NCBI GenBank assembly: GCA_040830545.1
Contig: JBFOMB010000086.1
Coordinates: 20,246 to 84,245 of the forward strand
DNA: 64,000 nucleotides
Source of the DNA: HXMU1420-2 sp040830545
Lineage (GTDB): Bacteria; Pseudomonadota; Alphaproteobacteria; Rhodobacterales; Rhodobacteraceae
Direction: 5' to 3'
Positions 29,157-38,567 of this stretch are shown here, one piece after another. A program made the position numbers and the translations under genes. Under the pieces are notes generated by a model. It made no database searches and was not told the DNA's origin. It saw nothing but the letters and a program-made list of their open reading frames with translations. Positions within the stretch are counted from its first letter, which is position 1. Each line of letters begins with the position of its first letter.

Positions 29157-29533
29157 GTCTGAGGCTCCTCCGAATGGTCCTGCAGCACCTCCAACGGCAC
29201 CACTTCCAACGCGCGCTGGTGGGTGCTGACCAGATGCACCTTGGGCGCACAGCCCTCGTCTGCCGCTTGCAGGAACCGCGCGGCGCATAGGCACCACTGA
29301 TCCCCGGGCTTTAACCCGGCAAAGTGGAACTCCGGGCGTGGTGTGCTGAGGTCATTGCCCACGTATTTGGAAAAGGCGAGGAATTCATCCGTCATGATCG
29401 CGCACACCGAGTGGCTGCCATGATCGGCGTCGCAGGTGTTGCAATACCCGTCGCGGAAGAACCCGGTCACCGGGTCGATTGAGCAAGGCTGCAACGGCCC
29501 GCCCAACACGTTGATGCTGTCATCAGGTTCCAT
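29153..29533 (-). CDS. DUF2237 family protein
   Basis: A 126-residue protein with the family pattern NVLGGPLQPCS...GFFRDGYCNT, VCAIMTDEFLAFSKYVGNDLSTP and PGDQWCLCAARF. Several conserved Cys suggest metal binding or a redox role. It has no known function. Coupled to the crotonase gene by ATGA and only 9 bp after the serine hydrolase gene, so these three form an operon. Confidence 0.85.
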   Translation of the reverse strand: MEPDDSINVLGGPLQPCSIDPVTGFFRDGYCNTCDADHGSHSVCAIMTDEFLAFSKYVGNDLSTPRPEFHFAGLKPGDQWCLCAARFLQAADEGCAPKVHLVSTHQRALEVVPLEVLQDHSEEPQT

Positions 29534-29542
29534 GTCACCAGC

Positions 29543-30706
29543 CTACAGGCTTCTCGCGATTCGGCGCATCATTTCGATGTTGCTGTCTGACACGCCCTTG
29601 TCGCGAAACTTGCGATCGGCGGCGGTATCCGCGAGCACGACACCGCTCGGTTGGTCGTTATATTGGTATTGCCCGTAGACACCTTGTCCCAGGAATTCAC
29701 ACTCTTTAGCGCCCGTCGGGCTCCACCATTGAAAGCCATAGCCCATGTCTTCAGGTTTGGTGTTGGCACTGGGTGGGGTGGATTCCGCGATCCAGTCTGC
29801 CGGGACCACCTGCGTTCCGCCATACAGGCCATTCTGGCGGATCATCTCGCCAAAACGCGCATAGTCACGCGTGGTAAAGTTCAGCCCGCCCAGGACAAAG
29901 GCCGCACCGGCACCATCGGTCAGGTAATATCCGTCCTGTTCCAGACCCAGCGGTGCGATAATTTTTTCTGACAGCAACTCCGCAACCGACCGCCCTGTGG
30001 CCCCACGGATCACCATTCCGATCACGTGGGTGTCGATGGACACATAAGTCCATTCGCTGCCGGGGTCGGTGAATCGCTCGGTAAAACTGGCGGTGAAATC
30101 GTCCAGCGTGCCGCCCAATGCGATGACACGGCCCATTCGGTTGATGTCCGATTTCTGATCAAAGTAGTCCTCGTCAAACAGGACGCCCGACGACATCTGC
30201 AACACGTTCCGGATGGTGGCTCCGTCATAGGCACTGCCGGTCAGTTGCGGCGCGTACCTGGTCACTGGATCATCCAATGATGCGACTGCGCCCTCCTCCA
30301 GCAGCACGCCGAACAAGGCAGACAGATAGCTTTTGGCGATGGACCACGAAATCCGCCGATCATCGGGCCCGGTGCCTTGCAGGTAATCTTCGTAGACGAT
30401 CTGCCCATCTTTCAGCACCAGCAGCGACGTGGTGTGCCGGGCGTCAGTCCAGTCGGCCAGGTCGGCGGGCATCGTTGCATCCGGCCCCTTTGGCAGGTCG
30501 CTGACCGCTCCGTTACCGCGCGACACTGGGGCGCTCAGGAACGCGCCGTTCATGTTGCTGAAGTTGCTGACTATCTTTTCCTCGGTAAACAGCGAATTCA
30601 CGGCCAGCAGACGCGTGATTTCCTCGCGTTTGATAAATCCGACAACCGCGGCCGCCACGACCAGCGCCAGAACGACGCGCAGGCCCCATTTCACTACGTT
30701 TCGCAT
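29543..30706 (-). CDS. Beta-lactamase-fold serine hydrolase (class C type)
   Basis: A 387-residue protein with one N-terminal membrane anchor (residues 7-25) and a class C/esterase-type domain. The SxxK motif is S122-I-A-K125; the second motif reads YVS rather than YxN, which argues against antibiotic hydrolysis and for an esterase or amidase. It should face the periplasm. The ATG at 30706 follows GGAGGGG. First gene of the operon with DUF2237 and the crotonase. Confidence 0.85.
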   Translation of the reverse strand: MRNVVKWGLRVVLALVVAAAVVGFIKREEITRLLAVNSLFTEEKIVSNFSNMNGAFLSAPVSRGNGAVSDLPKGPDATMPADLADWTDARHTTSLLVLKDGQIVYEDYLQGTGPDDRRISWSIAKSYLSALFGVLLEEGAVASLDDPVTRYAPQLTGSAYDGATIRNVLQMSSGVLFDEDYFDQKSDINRMGRVIALGGTLDDFTASFTERFTDPGSEWTYVSIDTHVIGMVIRGATGRSVAELLSEKIIAPLGLEQDGYYLTDGAGAAFVLGGLNFTTRDYARFGEMIRQNGLYGGTQVVPADWIAESTPPSANTKPEDMGYGFQWWSPTGAKECEFLGQGVYGQYQYNDQPSGVVLADTAADRKFRDKGVSDSNIEMMRRIARSL

Positions 30707-30787
30707 CTTCAACCCCTCCACCAGTGCGCACATCTGATCATGTTCGGATGGTGTGGGCAAACCTGACCTAACGGCGGAGACATACGC

Positions 30788-31816
30788 TCAGATCGCGCGA
30801 GGTCCCCATTTGACCCATCGGCCATGGTAGTCCGCGCGGCCTAGGGCGATCCGCACGTTGCCGGGCCAAAGGCGCAGAAAAATGCCGCCGCCGGGTTCGT
30901 TTCCATCTGCCTCGAATTGCAACCATGCCAACGGAGCATCATCGGATGCGGCAGCCCCGGCGGCTTCCATCAATTCCGTTGCGCGCGTTTGGCTTGCTGC
31001 CGGGAAGTATTGCCACGCTATCGTGTGGTAGACGAGGTGCAATCGCCCCGGTCTCGGGCTTGCCAATCGCTGTTCCAGCCATTCAATGGCGTCACCCTGA
31101 TGGACGGGATCAGCCCGAACAGCGATGGCGGCCTTGGTCAATGCCACGCGATGTGGTTGATCCGGCCAAAGGTAGGACAGCAATCGCAATTGCTGCTCGG
31201 GCTCGTGTGGGTCCAAAGGATTTAGGTCAACGCCCGCACGTTCTGCAACTTCGACGCGACTGGCGGCAGGGAAGTCTCCTGTCCATTCGGGACGCAAGGT
31301 CAAGGCAGGGTTTTCGGGACCCAATCGACCGGCATTCGCCTCAATGGCAAACTGATCGAAGGCCATGTTCAGCCCCGCACTTGCGCCCAGTTCGGACGTC
31401 ACGAAAGGCAGGGGATGACGTGCCGCGATCCAGTGAGCGGCGGGGATAAGAACCGTGCTGCGCCGCACCTCGTTCGTTTGTGGCGCAAACGTCATCCAAT
31501 CCAGGATTTCTTCCTGATGGCGGTCAATCGCGCGCCACACGGTTTCTTCAAGATCCGCATCCGAGGTGTAGTTCGGCGGATACAGCATAGCCAGATCCGG
31601 GTCCCGACCGCTCATCACCAGTGCATGCAGCGCCGCCGCCAGCCGCAAGGGCAGAGAGTAGCCGCTGGCGCTCAGGTCGCCTTCGAACTGTCCACAGAAA
31701 TCAGCTAGCGTGCCGTGTGATTTCCAACTGTCGGACAGGATATACAGCAACTGGCCCATGAAGGGCGAGCCAAGATTGGCGCAGGCATCCGCCTGTGCCC
31801 TCAGGACCAGCGCCAT
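30788..31816 (-). CDS. DUF2332 family protein
   Basis: A 342-residue protein typical of DUF2332: SELGASAGLNMAFDQF, an inner WIAARHPLPFV segment and HLVYHTIAWQYFP near the C-terminus, where the fold resembles SAM-methyltransferases. No function is known. The ATG at 31816 is 2 bp after the pth stop; a TTG at 31822 overlapping that stop and better spaced from GGAGAAG is an alternative start. Probably co-transcribed with pth. Confidence 0.82.
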   Translation of the reverse strand: MALVLRAQADACANLGSPFMGQLLYILSDSWKSHGTLADFCGQFEGDLSASGYSLPLRLAAALHALVMSGRDPDLAMLYPPNYTSDADLEETVWRAIDRHQEEILDWMTFAPQTNEVRRSTVLIPAAHWIAARHPLPFVTSELGASAGLNMAFDQFAIEANAGRLGPENPALTLRPEWTGDFPAASRVEVAERAGVDLNPLDPHEPEQQLRLLSYLWPDQPHRVALTKAAIAVRADPVHQGDAIEWLEQRLASPRPGRLHLVYHTIAWQYFPAASQTRATELMEAAGAAASDDAPLAWLQFEADGNEPGGGIFLRLWPGNVRIALGRADYHGRWVKWGPRAI

Positions 31817-31818
31817 GT

Positions 31819-32490
31819 TCAACGGAACTTCTCCATCAGCTTCTGGAGCGGCGAGCGTGTGTCGGGGGCCGGTTCGGGTTCGGCTTTTGGTTTCTTCGGC
31901 TTGGCAGAGGTGCTGGATCGCGGTGGAGCTGCGCGTAAGGCAACCGCGTTCATGAACTTGCCACCATCACCTGCGGCCAGATGCGGTGCGCCATCTGCGA
32001 TCCCCCGCAACACGTCCTCAACCCAGTCCTGATCAGCCTTGGCGAAATCGCGTAGGACATAGCCGGGAACGGCCTCCTTGCGGCCGGGATGACCTACGCC
32101 AATCCGAACCCGGTCATAGCTGTCGCCCACATGCGCGTGGATCGACCGCAGCCCGTTATGGCCCGCGTGTCCGCCACCTGACTTGAACCGCACCTTGCCC
32201 GGCGCCAAATCAATTTCGTCGTGCAGGACCACGATGTCCTCGGGCGCAAGTTTGTAGAACCGCATCGCCTCGCCGACGGATTGGCCGGAATTGTTCATGA
32301 ACGTCTCGGGTTTCAGCAGCAGCACTTTTTCTGTGCCCAGACGTCCCTCGGTCAATGCGCCCTGAAACTTGCCGCGCCAGGGTGCGAATCCGTGATCTTC
32401 AGCGATCCGGTCCACAGCCATGAAGCCGATATTGTGCCTGTTGCCCGCATATTTTGCACCGGGATTTCCCAGGCCGACGATAAGTTTCAC
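31819..32490 (-). CDS. pth: Peptidyl-tRNA hydrolase
   Basis: A 223-residue enzyme that frees tRNA from stalled peptidyl-tRNA. LIVGLGNPGAKYAGNRHNIGF holds catalytic Asn and His (shown here as a 20-residue region near the start), LLKPETFMNNSG and HDEIDLAPGKVRFKSGGG follow. The C-terminus has a Pro/Lys/Glu-rich tail longer than in E. coli. The GTG at 32490 follows AAGGACA. Confidence 0.96.
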   Translation of the reverse strand: MKLIVGLGNPGAKYAGNRHNIGFMAVDRIAEDHGFAPWRGKFQGALTEGRLGTEKVLLLKPETFMNNSGQSVGEAMRFYKLAPEDIVVLHDEIDLAPGKVRFKSGGGHAGHNGLRSIHAHVGDSYDRVRIGVGHPGRKEAVPGYVLRDFAKADQDWVEDVLRGIADGAPHLAAGDGGKFMNAVALRAAPPRSSTSAKPKKPKAEPEPAPDTRSPLQKLMEKFR

Positions 32491-32687
32491 GAATTGTCCT
32501 TTGCCTCGGTTTTTTTCTTTGCCGTCCATGCACTGCACCGGTCGGAGAATCCAGCGTCTGTAGGTTAAAGAACCACTGCCGGTTTGTAATAGTCCAGGTG
32601 GGGGATATTCCCTGCCCAATTGACTTGCAGCGCGGACCGCTCAGGGTCATATCTGACCGGATACAACTCAAATCAAGGCATACGGCC

Positions 32688-33002
32688 ATGGATCATCCGC
32701 TCATCTCACTGATCGACGACATCGTCGCCAAGGCGGAAAAACAGGGCGAGTTCGACAATCTGCCCGGGGCGGGAAAGCCGCTGAGCGACGTTTCGAACCC
32801 CTCGGACGCAGTGTTGGATCGGATGATGAAAGAGGCCGAGGCAAAGCCCTTGGCCGTTGTTCTGACACAAGAAATCGCTGCGTCGAAGGAAAGGTTGAAG
32901 CACATCACCGACGACTCGCAGCGCAAGGCCGAGATGAAGGTTCTGGCCGATCTGGAGATGCGGCGGTCGATGGAAATCGAGGCTATGAAACGCTTCGGCT
33001 GA
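32688..33002 (+). CDS. DUF1992 (DnaJ-C28-like) protein
   Basis: A 104-residue protein beginning HPLISLIDDIVAKAEKQGEF followed by DNLPGAGKPL, the hallmark of DUF1992, found in the J-domain protein DNAJC28 without the J domain here. Function unknown. The ATG at 32688 follows AAGGCA. It sits between pth and rplY but on the opposite strand. Confidence 0.85.
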   Translation: MDHPLISLIDDIVAKAEKQGEFDNLPGAGKPLSDVSNPSDAVLDRMMKEAEAKPLAVVLTQEIAASKERLKHITDDSQRKAEMKVLADLEMRRSMEIEAMKRFG

Positions 33003-33021
33003 CGCACATTTCAGCGACTTG

Positions 33022-33060
33022 AAACGAAAACGGCCAGCAGAAATCTGCTGGCCGTCGTTG
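33022..33060. terminator. Bidirectional terminator
   Basis: 11-bp stem ACGGCCAGCAG/CTGCTGGCCGT (33030-33040 with 33045-33055) with a 4-nt loop. On the minus strand it is followed by TTTTCGTTTC, ideal for rplY; on the plus strand by CGTTGTT. It separates convergent genes. Confidence 0.85.
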
Positions 33061-33077
33061 TTCCAATAGGCGCGAAT

Positions 33078-33722
33078 TTACTCTTCTGCGGCCTCTGCAA
33101 CTTCTGCAGTCTCTTCACCTTCTCCGCCTTCGTCATCATCAGAAGAGGCCAGACCGGACGGTGCCGAGATGGTTGCGATCACGAAGTCGCGGTCGATGGT
33201 GGGCTTGGTGCCAGCAGGCAGGTCCGCGCCGCTGATCGTGGCCGAGTCGCCAATCGCCAGACCGGTCAGGTCCACGGTGATCTTTTCCGGGATGTCACCG
33301 GCGGTCACCACCAGTTCGACTTCCGGGCGCACGATGGTCAGAACACCGCCACGCTTGATGCCCGGTGCCGCGTCTTCGTTCACGAATTCAACCGGAATGA
33401 ACAAGTTAATCTTGGTATGACGGCGCAGGCGCATCAGGTCCAGATGCGTCGGCAGGTCCTTGACCACGTCGCGCTGTACGTCGCGGCAGATCACACGCAC
33501 GTCCTCGTGGCCATCGACCTTGAGGTTGAACAGCGTGGACTTGAACCGACCAGCCTTTAGCATTTTCAGCAGTTTGTTGAACGGAATGTTGATCGGCAGC
33601 GGATCTTTGTCGCCACCAAACACAATCCCCGGAACCATCCCGTCGCGACGGGCCTGACGAGCGGCGCCCTTGCCTGTCCCCGTCCGTTCCAGAGCTTCGA
33701 GATCAGGAATCTCACCAGCCAT
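33078..33722 (-). CDS. rplY: 50S ribosomal protein L25 (Ctc form)
   Basis: A 214-residue protein binding 5S r[24 protein letters not shown] is the L25 N-terminal hallmark (split here), followed by the TL5-type beta domain and an acidic, Ala/Glu-rich tail of about 25 residues. Length matches the long Ctc form. Often next to pth; here DUF1992 lies between. Confidence 0.96.
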   Translation of the reverse strand: MAGEIPDLEALERTGTGKGAARQARRDGMVPGIVFGGDKDPLPINIPFNKLLKMLKAGRFKSTLFNLKVDGHEDVRVICRDVQRDVVKDLPTHLDLMRLRRHTKINLFIPVEFVNEDAAPGIKRGGVLTIVRPEVELVVTAGDIPEKITVDLTGLAIGDSATISGADLPAGTKPTIDRDFVIATISAPSGLASSDDDEGGEGEETAEVAEAAEE

Positions 33723-33825
33723 GATATATCTCCAAAATAGGGCGGGATGCCTCCAAGGCTGTCACCCCGCGTGAAGCCGCGTCCATAGACCAGTCTGGAA
33801 TGTTTGGAAAGTGGATTCTGCGCGG

Positions 33826-34461
33826 TCACCCACGTCTGCGGCGACGTCGCAGAATTTCTGTGACCAGATGACCGTCTGCGGTCATGACCCGATCATACAA
33901 CTCGTATTCCTTGGCTCGCGAAGCACGCAGCCTTTCCCGCATTTCAGATGACAGAGGTGCATCAACCGGGGGGGAGACGTTGCGTGGTTTGATCACAATT
34001 TCTTCGCCGAACCGTTCGTTCACGAAGCTGCGCAGTTTCGTCTGCGCTTCATACGCGAACAGGTGATGCACCAGCACCCTGTCGCGCCCCGTCAGCATCC
34101 GGTATTGGCTGCCTATGCCGGCATGGGCGGGCGGGCGATCCTTGATCACGTCGGCCACGAATTCATCAAAGCTCATGCCAAACGAACTTTTGTCGCCCTC
34201 TAAAGCTTCACGCGTGCGATAGCGATACCAGCTGCGCACCTGTTCCTCGGGGTCGCGGATCACGGCAAAGCGTTCAGGGCGCAGGTTAAGTTGTGTGTCC
34301 AGAAACGGGGCCACACGACGATGGAACCGTTGCGCTGTCATGTGTTTGCGCTGCTTTGTGAACGTGATGTCGGCCCACGGCTTCAATGCCATTTCCAACG
34401 CGGTGGTGCCGGTTTTCGGCACCGCGATAAAGGCCAGGTTCTGTTCACTGAAGACGAGCAT
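33826..34461 (-). CDS. Sulfotransferase-family protein
   Basis: A 211-residue protein. FIAVPKTGTTAL near residue 11-22 is the 5'-phosphosulfate loop and FAVIRDPEEQVRSWYRYR the 3'-phosphate site of PAPS-dependent sulfotransferases. The acceptor is unknown; bacterial relatives act on surface glycans. The start has no good SD and lies 10 bp after the lldD-like gene, suggesting coupled translation. A basic tail (RRRRRRG) ends the protein. Confidence 0.8.
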   Translation of the reverse strand: MLVFSEQNLAFIAVPKTGTTALEMALKPWADITFTKQRKHMTAQRFHRRVAPFLDTQLNLRPERFAVIRDPEEQVRSWYRYRTREALEGDKSSFGMSFDEFVADVIKDRPPAHAGIGSQYRMLTGRDRVLVHHLFAYEAQTKLRSFVNERFGEEIVIKPRNVSPPVDAPLSSEMRERLRASRAKEYELYDRVMTADGHLVTEILRRRRRRG

Positions 34462-34471
34462 TCAGGGCCGG

Positions 34472-35638
34472 TCAGCTTTGCCAGGTGCCTTCGAAATCCT
34501 CGGGGACCAACAGGTTGTGCCGTCCCAGATCACTCACGTTGGTTTCTCCACACAGCGCCATGGTTGTGTCCAGTTCCTTGTGAATGATTTCCAACGCTTT
34601 GGCGACCCCAGCCTGACCGCCAGCCCCCAGCCCGTAGACGAAGGCGCGTCCGATATAGGTGCCCTTCGCCCCCAGCGCGAGCGCTTTCAGAACGTCCTGA
34701 CCCGACCGAATGCCGCTGTCCAGATGCACCTCGACCTGATCGCCAACGGCGTCCATGATCGAGGGCAGCACGCGGATCGAGCTGAGTGCGCCGTCCAACT
34801 GCCGACCGCCGTGGTTTGAAACAACAATCGCATCCGCGCCCAGCTTGGCGGCCATTTTCGCATCCTCGGCATCAAGAATGCCTTTCAGGATGACCTTGCC
34901 GCCCCATTGTTCCATCAGCTTTTCGACCTTGCCCCAGTCCAGCGACGGATCGAATTGCTCAGCCGTCCACGACCCCAGCGACGCCGGATCAGTGATGCCC
35001 TCCACGTGGCCCACGATATTGCCGAACTGACGCCGCTTGGTTCCCAGCATTTCCAGCCCCCAACGCCACTTGGTCGCGAGGTTGGCCATGGTCGACAACG
35101 TAAGCTTCGGTGGCGCGCTCAACCCGTTTTTCAGGTCCTTGTGACGCTGGCCCAGGATTTGCAGGTCCAACGTGATCACCAGCGCGGAACATCCCGCATC
35201 CTTCGCGCGCTGGATCAGCCGACCGGTATAGTCGGTGTCTTTCATTGTGTAGAGCTGGAACCAGAAAGGCTTTGTCGTGTTTTCTGCCACATCCTCGATC
35301 GAGCAGATGGACATGGTAGACAGCGTGAAAGGGACGCCAAATGCTTCTGCCGCTTTGGCCGCCAGGATTTCACCATCTGCGTGCTGCATACCCGTCAACC
35401 CGACCGGGGCCAAAGCCACAGGCATTGCCACGTCAGTGCCGATCATTTGCGACGCAGTTGACCGGCCCGTCATGTCCACGGCAACACGCTGTCGCAGACG
35501 AATATCTTCGAAATCGCCAGAGTTGTCGCGAAAGGTCTGTTCCGTCCAACTGCCGGATTCACAGTAGTCGTAGAACATGCGCGGGGTACGCCGACGGTAA
35601 GTGTTCTTCAGGTCGTGGATGTTGGTGAACACAGGCAT
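34472..35638 (-). CDS. lldD: FMN-dependent alpha-hydroxy acid dehydrogenase (L-lactate dehydrogenase family)
   Basis: A 388-residue flavoenzyme. The catalytic His-Arg pair is in SNHGGRQLDGA; LSTMSICSIEDVAE, FQLYTMKD and DSGIRSGQDVLKALALGAKG are FMN-site motifs. The wording fits LldD, which oxidises L-lactate to pyruvate at the membrane. CGGAG precedes the ATG at 35638. Followed closely by the sulfotransferase gene. Confidence 0.9.
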   Translation of the reverse strand: MPVFTNIHDLKNTYRRRTPRMFYDYCESGSWTEQTFRDNSGDFEDIRLRQRVAVDMTGRSTASQMIGTDVAMPVALAPVGLTGMQHADGEILAAKAAEAFGVPFTLSTMSICSIEDVAENTTKPFWFQLYTMKDTDYTGRLIQRAKDAGCSALVITLDLQILGQRHKDLKNGLSAPPKLTLSTMANLATKWRWGLEMLGTKRRQFGNIVGHVEGITDPASLGSWTAEQFDPSLDWGKVEKLMEQWGGKVILKGILDAEDAKMAAKLGADAIVVSNHGGRQLDGALSSIRVLPSIMDAVGDQVEVHLDSGIRSGQDVLKALALGAKGTYIGRAFVYGLGAGGQAGVAKALEIIHKELDTTMALCGETNVSDLGRHNLLVPEDFEGTWQS

Positions 35639-35926
35639 AAACGGACTCCGGCGGAAATTGGTCAAGTTTGTGTACCACTTCCGAATTCGAACCTCAATGC
35701 GACAGGGTTTTTGCAGCGGTTCAATTTGAGGAAAAATCGCCGCATGGGACGCGCCATGAGGGCCTCAACACTGCCGTCTTCTGCGGTCCTACGTGACGGC
35801 ACGGTTGCGGCCTTGGCTACAGGACTGGATAAATCCAACCATTGGTTTTGTGCGTCCCGGCCGCAGACGGTCATGCTGTTCTGCATTTCGTCTTGTGTGG
35901 CGTTAGGCGGGGGAGAGAGGAGCAGT

Positions 35927-36367
35927 ATGTATTTTGACGATTTGCCGGTCGGAACACAGTTTGAAACCGGCACACGCACGCTCAGCGCGGATGAGATCAT
36001 TGCATTTGCAGAGGACTACGATCCGCAGCCCTTCCACCTGGACCCCGAGGCGGCGAAGCAGACAATTTACGGCGGGCTTATCGCGTCAGGCGTGCAAACC
36101 ATGGGCGTTGCGCTGAGGCTGGTGATCGAAAGTGGCGTTTGGGCGGACAGCTCGATGGGCTCGCCCGGTCTGGATGAGGTGCGTTTCATCCTGCCCGTTC
36201 GGCCCGGCGACACGCTGCGTGTTACCGGCGAAATTGTTCATTCTGCACCCTCCAAATCCCGCCCGGACCGAGGACGCACACGGATACACTACGACGTCTA
36301 CAATCAGAAAGACGAGCGTGTGATGAGTTGGAAGGCCATCCAACTGTTGAAACGCAAGACACCTTGA
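35927..36367 (+). CDS. MaoC-family hydratase (R-specific, hotdog fold)
   Basis: A 146-residue protein. DEIIAFAEDYDPQPFHLDPEAA holds the catalytic Asp and His (D..PFH) of MaoC dehydratases, and GGLIASGVQTMGVALRL the next conserved helix. It probably hydrates a 2-enoyl-CoA. AGAGAGGAG precedes the ATG at 35927, giving the standard N-terminus MYFDDLPVGTQF. It stands alone upstream of the sulfatase gene. Confidence 0.88.
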   Translation: MYFDDLPVGTQFETGTRTLSADEIIAFAEDYDPQPFHLDPEAAKQTIYGGLIASGVQTMGVALRLVIESGVWADSSMGSPGLDEVRFILPVRPGDTLRVTGEIVHSAPSKSRPDRGRTRIHYDVYNQKDERVMSWKAIQLLKRKTP

Positions 36368-36507
36368 GAACACCGGCAACTTCACCGCTTTGATTGGAGG
36401 AGGCTCTGGACTAAGGTGCCGACAGACTAAGAAAAACCGGGCGGGTCTGTGCTGCACTGCGTGCCGTTTCACCGACCCCCACCGCGAAGCAGAGCAGTTG
36501 ATCACTC

Positions 36508-37824
36508 ATGATGACGACGCGCCCCAAAAACATCCTGCTTGTCAGTTTTGACGATGCAGTGGCCTATTGGCCTTACAAATCGTGTTTTGGTGTGCCGCTG
36601 CAAACGCCTTCGCTGGATCGCATCTGCGAGCAGTCGACGGCGTTCCAGTCAGCCTATTGTCAGGCGCCGATCTGTTCGCCTTCGCGGGCAAGCTTCATGT
36701 CAGGTCAAACGCCGCATGCCTTGGGTGTGCATGAATACAACTCGGACGTCTTCGCCCAGCATTCCCCGGAAATCATGTGGTCTTACCGCCTGAAACAGGC
36801 CGGGTGGTTCTGTTCATCCGGTGGGAAGGTGCACCACGGGTTCAAACCGCTGCCTCCCGAGGTGCACGATGTGCTGTACTCGGACGAGCGCAAGTTCTTT
36901 CGCATCGATTGGCGGCTGCGACCGGATCGAGAGCGGATCAAATTCGGTGGTCGTATGGGAGGGGCGGGAACAACCAATCCGGAGGATGACAAACGCTTCC
37001 ACGATGCGCATTCCGCAAACTCAGCGATTGAGTTTCTGGACAGCTATGACAGCGATCAGCCATTCTATCGGGAGGTCGGATTTTTCAGCCCTCACAGCCC
37101 CTGGATCACACCGGTTCGGTTCAAACGTCTTTACCCTGCGGGGCGAATGACACTGCCGGACGCGTGGGACGACGATTATGCCAAGACACCGTTTTTGAAA
37201 GAGGAAAGTCTGGAGAACGTGAAGGGGCGCCCGGATCTTTGGAAGAAGCGGACCATTCGCAACTATTTCTCGGCCCTCAGCCACGCGGATTATCATCTGG
37301 GCCGGATATGGGACGCGCTGAAAGCGTCGCAGCATGCGGACAATACGATGGTGATCATCGTGTCGGATCACGGGTTTCACCTGACCGAACGGAACCGCCT
37401 GGGCAAAAGCACGCTTTGGGAGCAGGTGGCAGGTGTCCCGTTGATCGTGCACGATCCGGACCGTGCCACGCCTCGGGTGGTGCGTGACCCGGTCGGGCTG
37501 ATCGACGTTGGTCCTACGGTGATGGAGGCGGCAGGGCTGCCGAAACTGGACAACTGCGTGGGGCGATCGCTACTGCCTTACATGGATGGGTATACCGACC
37601 CGGATCGCGCTGTGCTGACCACGCGCCGGGACAGCGCGGCGATGCGAAAGGGGCGCTATCGGATCATCCGCTACAGCGACGGCAGCACACAGCTGTTCGA
37701 TCTGGAAGAGGATTGGTGGCAAATGCGCGACCTCGGCAGCGGCCATCCCGCTCACGCAGCACTTCTTGCAGAATTGGTTGCGACCTCAGCGACCTATGGC
37801 GTACCCACGTCTCAGGCCGCATAG
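36508..37824 (+). CDS. Cysteine-type sulfatase
   Basis: A 438-residue alkaline phosphatase-superfamily enzyme. C56-S-P-S-R60 is the sulfatase signature whose Cys is converted to formylglycine; metal ligands include D15-D16 near the start and DHGF (VSDHGFHLTERN) later. No signal peptide is seen, so it looks cytoplasmic. It resembles the iduronate-2-sulfatase/choline sulfatase-like group; the substrate is unknown. No modifying enzyme is in the window. Two ATGs (36508, 36511) compete, without a strong SD. Confidence 0.88.
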   Translation: MMTTRPKNILLVSFDDAVAYWPYKSCFGVPLQTPSLDRICEQSTAFQSAYCQAPICSPSRASFMSGQTPHALGVHEYNSDVFAQHSPEIMWSYRLKQAGWFCSSGGKVHHGFKPLPPEVHDVLYSDERKFFRIDWRLRPDRERIKFGGRMGGAGTTNPEDDKRFHDAHSANSAIEFLDSYDSDQPFYREVGFFSPHSPWITPVRFKRLYPAGRMTLPDAWDDDYAKTPFLKEESLENVKGRPDLWKKRTIRNYFSALSHADYHLGRIWDALKASQHADNTMVIIVSDHGFHLTERNRLGKSTLWEQVAGVPLIVHDPDRATPRVVRDPVGLIDVGPTVMEAAGLPKLDNCVGRSLLPYMDGYTDPDRAVLTTRRDSAAMRKGRYRIIRYSDGSTQLFDLEEDWWQMRDLGSGHPAHAALLAELVATSATYGVPTSQAA

Positions 37825-37846
37825 TCACCCGTCAAAACGCGTTACT

Positions 37847-37873
37847 GCAGCCCCGGACCTGATCCGGGGCCTC
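37847..37873 (+). repeat. Dispersed palindromic repeat, copy 4
   Basis: Core CCCCGGACCTGATCCGGGG, GCAG before and CCTC after, 22 bp past the sulfatase stop and between convergent genes. Confidence 0.8.
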
Positions 37874-37888
37874 TACCTGAGAGGGGCC

Positions 37889-38506
37889 TTACCCGCGGCG
37901 GGCCAAGTCCTCTGCAATCAGGTCCCGCACGGACTGTCGCGCCAGAACCCGTTCGCAGTACTCCTCCAGATTTGTATAGCCCGGGAACAACAGCCCAGCT
38001 CGTTCGGCTAACACAAAAAACCAAGTCAGGTATGCATCCGCCGCGCTGAACCTGTCACCCAGCAGGTGTTTGCGATCCGCCAACACTGAATCCAGCAGTG
38101 TGAACCGCGCCGGAACCAGAGCGCGAAACCGGTCTTTCACGGCATCCGTTGCCTCAGGGTAGAACACGACACGCAGGGCCTGTTTGTGCAATTCGGTTGC
38201 CGTGAACCCCAGCCAACGCAGCATTTGAAAGTATGCCGGATCGTCCGGATCCACGCGAAAACTATTATTGGATTGCGCCTGCACCCACATCAGGCAGGCC
38301 GAGGTTTCCGTCAGCAACTCGCCTGATGGTAACTGCATGGTCGAAACCTGACCCAACGGGTTCACGTCCAGCAATGATCCGCCTGAGGACAGGTGTTTAC
38401 TGTCAAACTCTACCCAATCCAGTTCCAGTGGCACGCCCCCTTCGTTGGCAGCAATCCGCACGGCAAGTGAACAGTTCAGCGGGCAATGATAGAGGAGCGC
38501 AGTCAT
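37889..38506 (-). CDS. Glutathione S-transferase family protein
   Basis: A 205-residue protein with the thioredoxin-like N-terminal domain (LYHCPLNCSLAVRIAANEGG, then VNPLGQVSTMQLPSGELLTETSA with the cis-Pro and Glu-Thr glutathione site) and an all-helical C-terminal domain (HLLGDRFSAADAYLTWFF). It lies 61 bp downstream of the cytochrome fusion gene on the same strand and may be the last gene of the PQQ dehydrogenase operon, possibly handling an aldehyde product; that is conjecture. Confidence 0.85.
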   Translation of the reverse strand: MTALLYHCPLNCSLAVRIAANEGGVPLELDWVEFDSKHLSSGGSLLDVNPLGQVSTMQLPSGELLTETSACLMWVQAQSNNSFRVDPDDPAYFQMLRWLGFTATELHKQALRVVFYPEATDAVKDRFRALVPARFTLLDSVLADRKHLLGDRFSAADAYLTWFFVLAERAGLLFPGYTNLEEYCERVLARQSVRDLIAEDLARRG

Positions 38507-38567
38507 CGGTACCGCATACCTGACGACGGCAATCGCGATAAGGGGACTGGCAGGAATGTGAAGGGGA

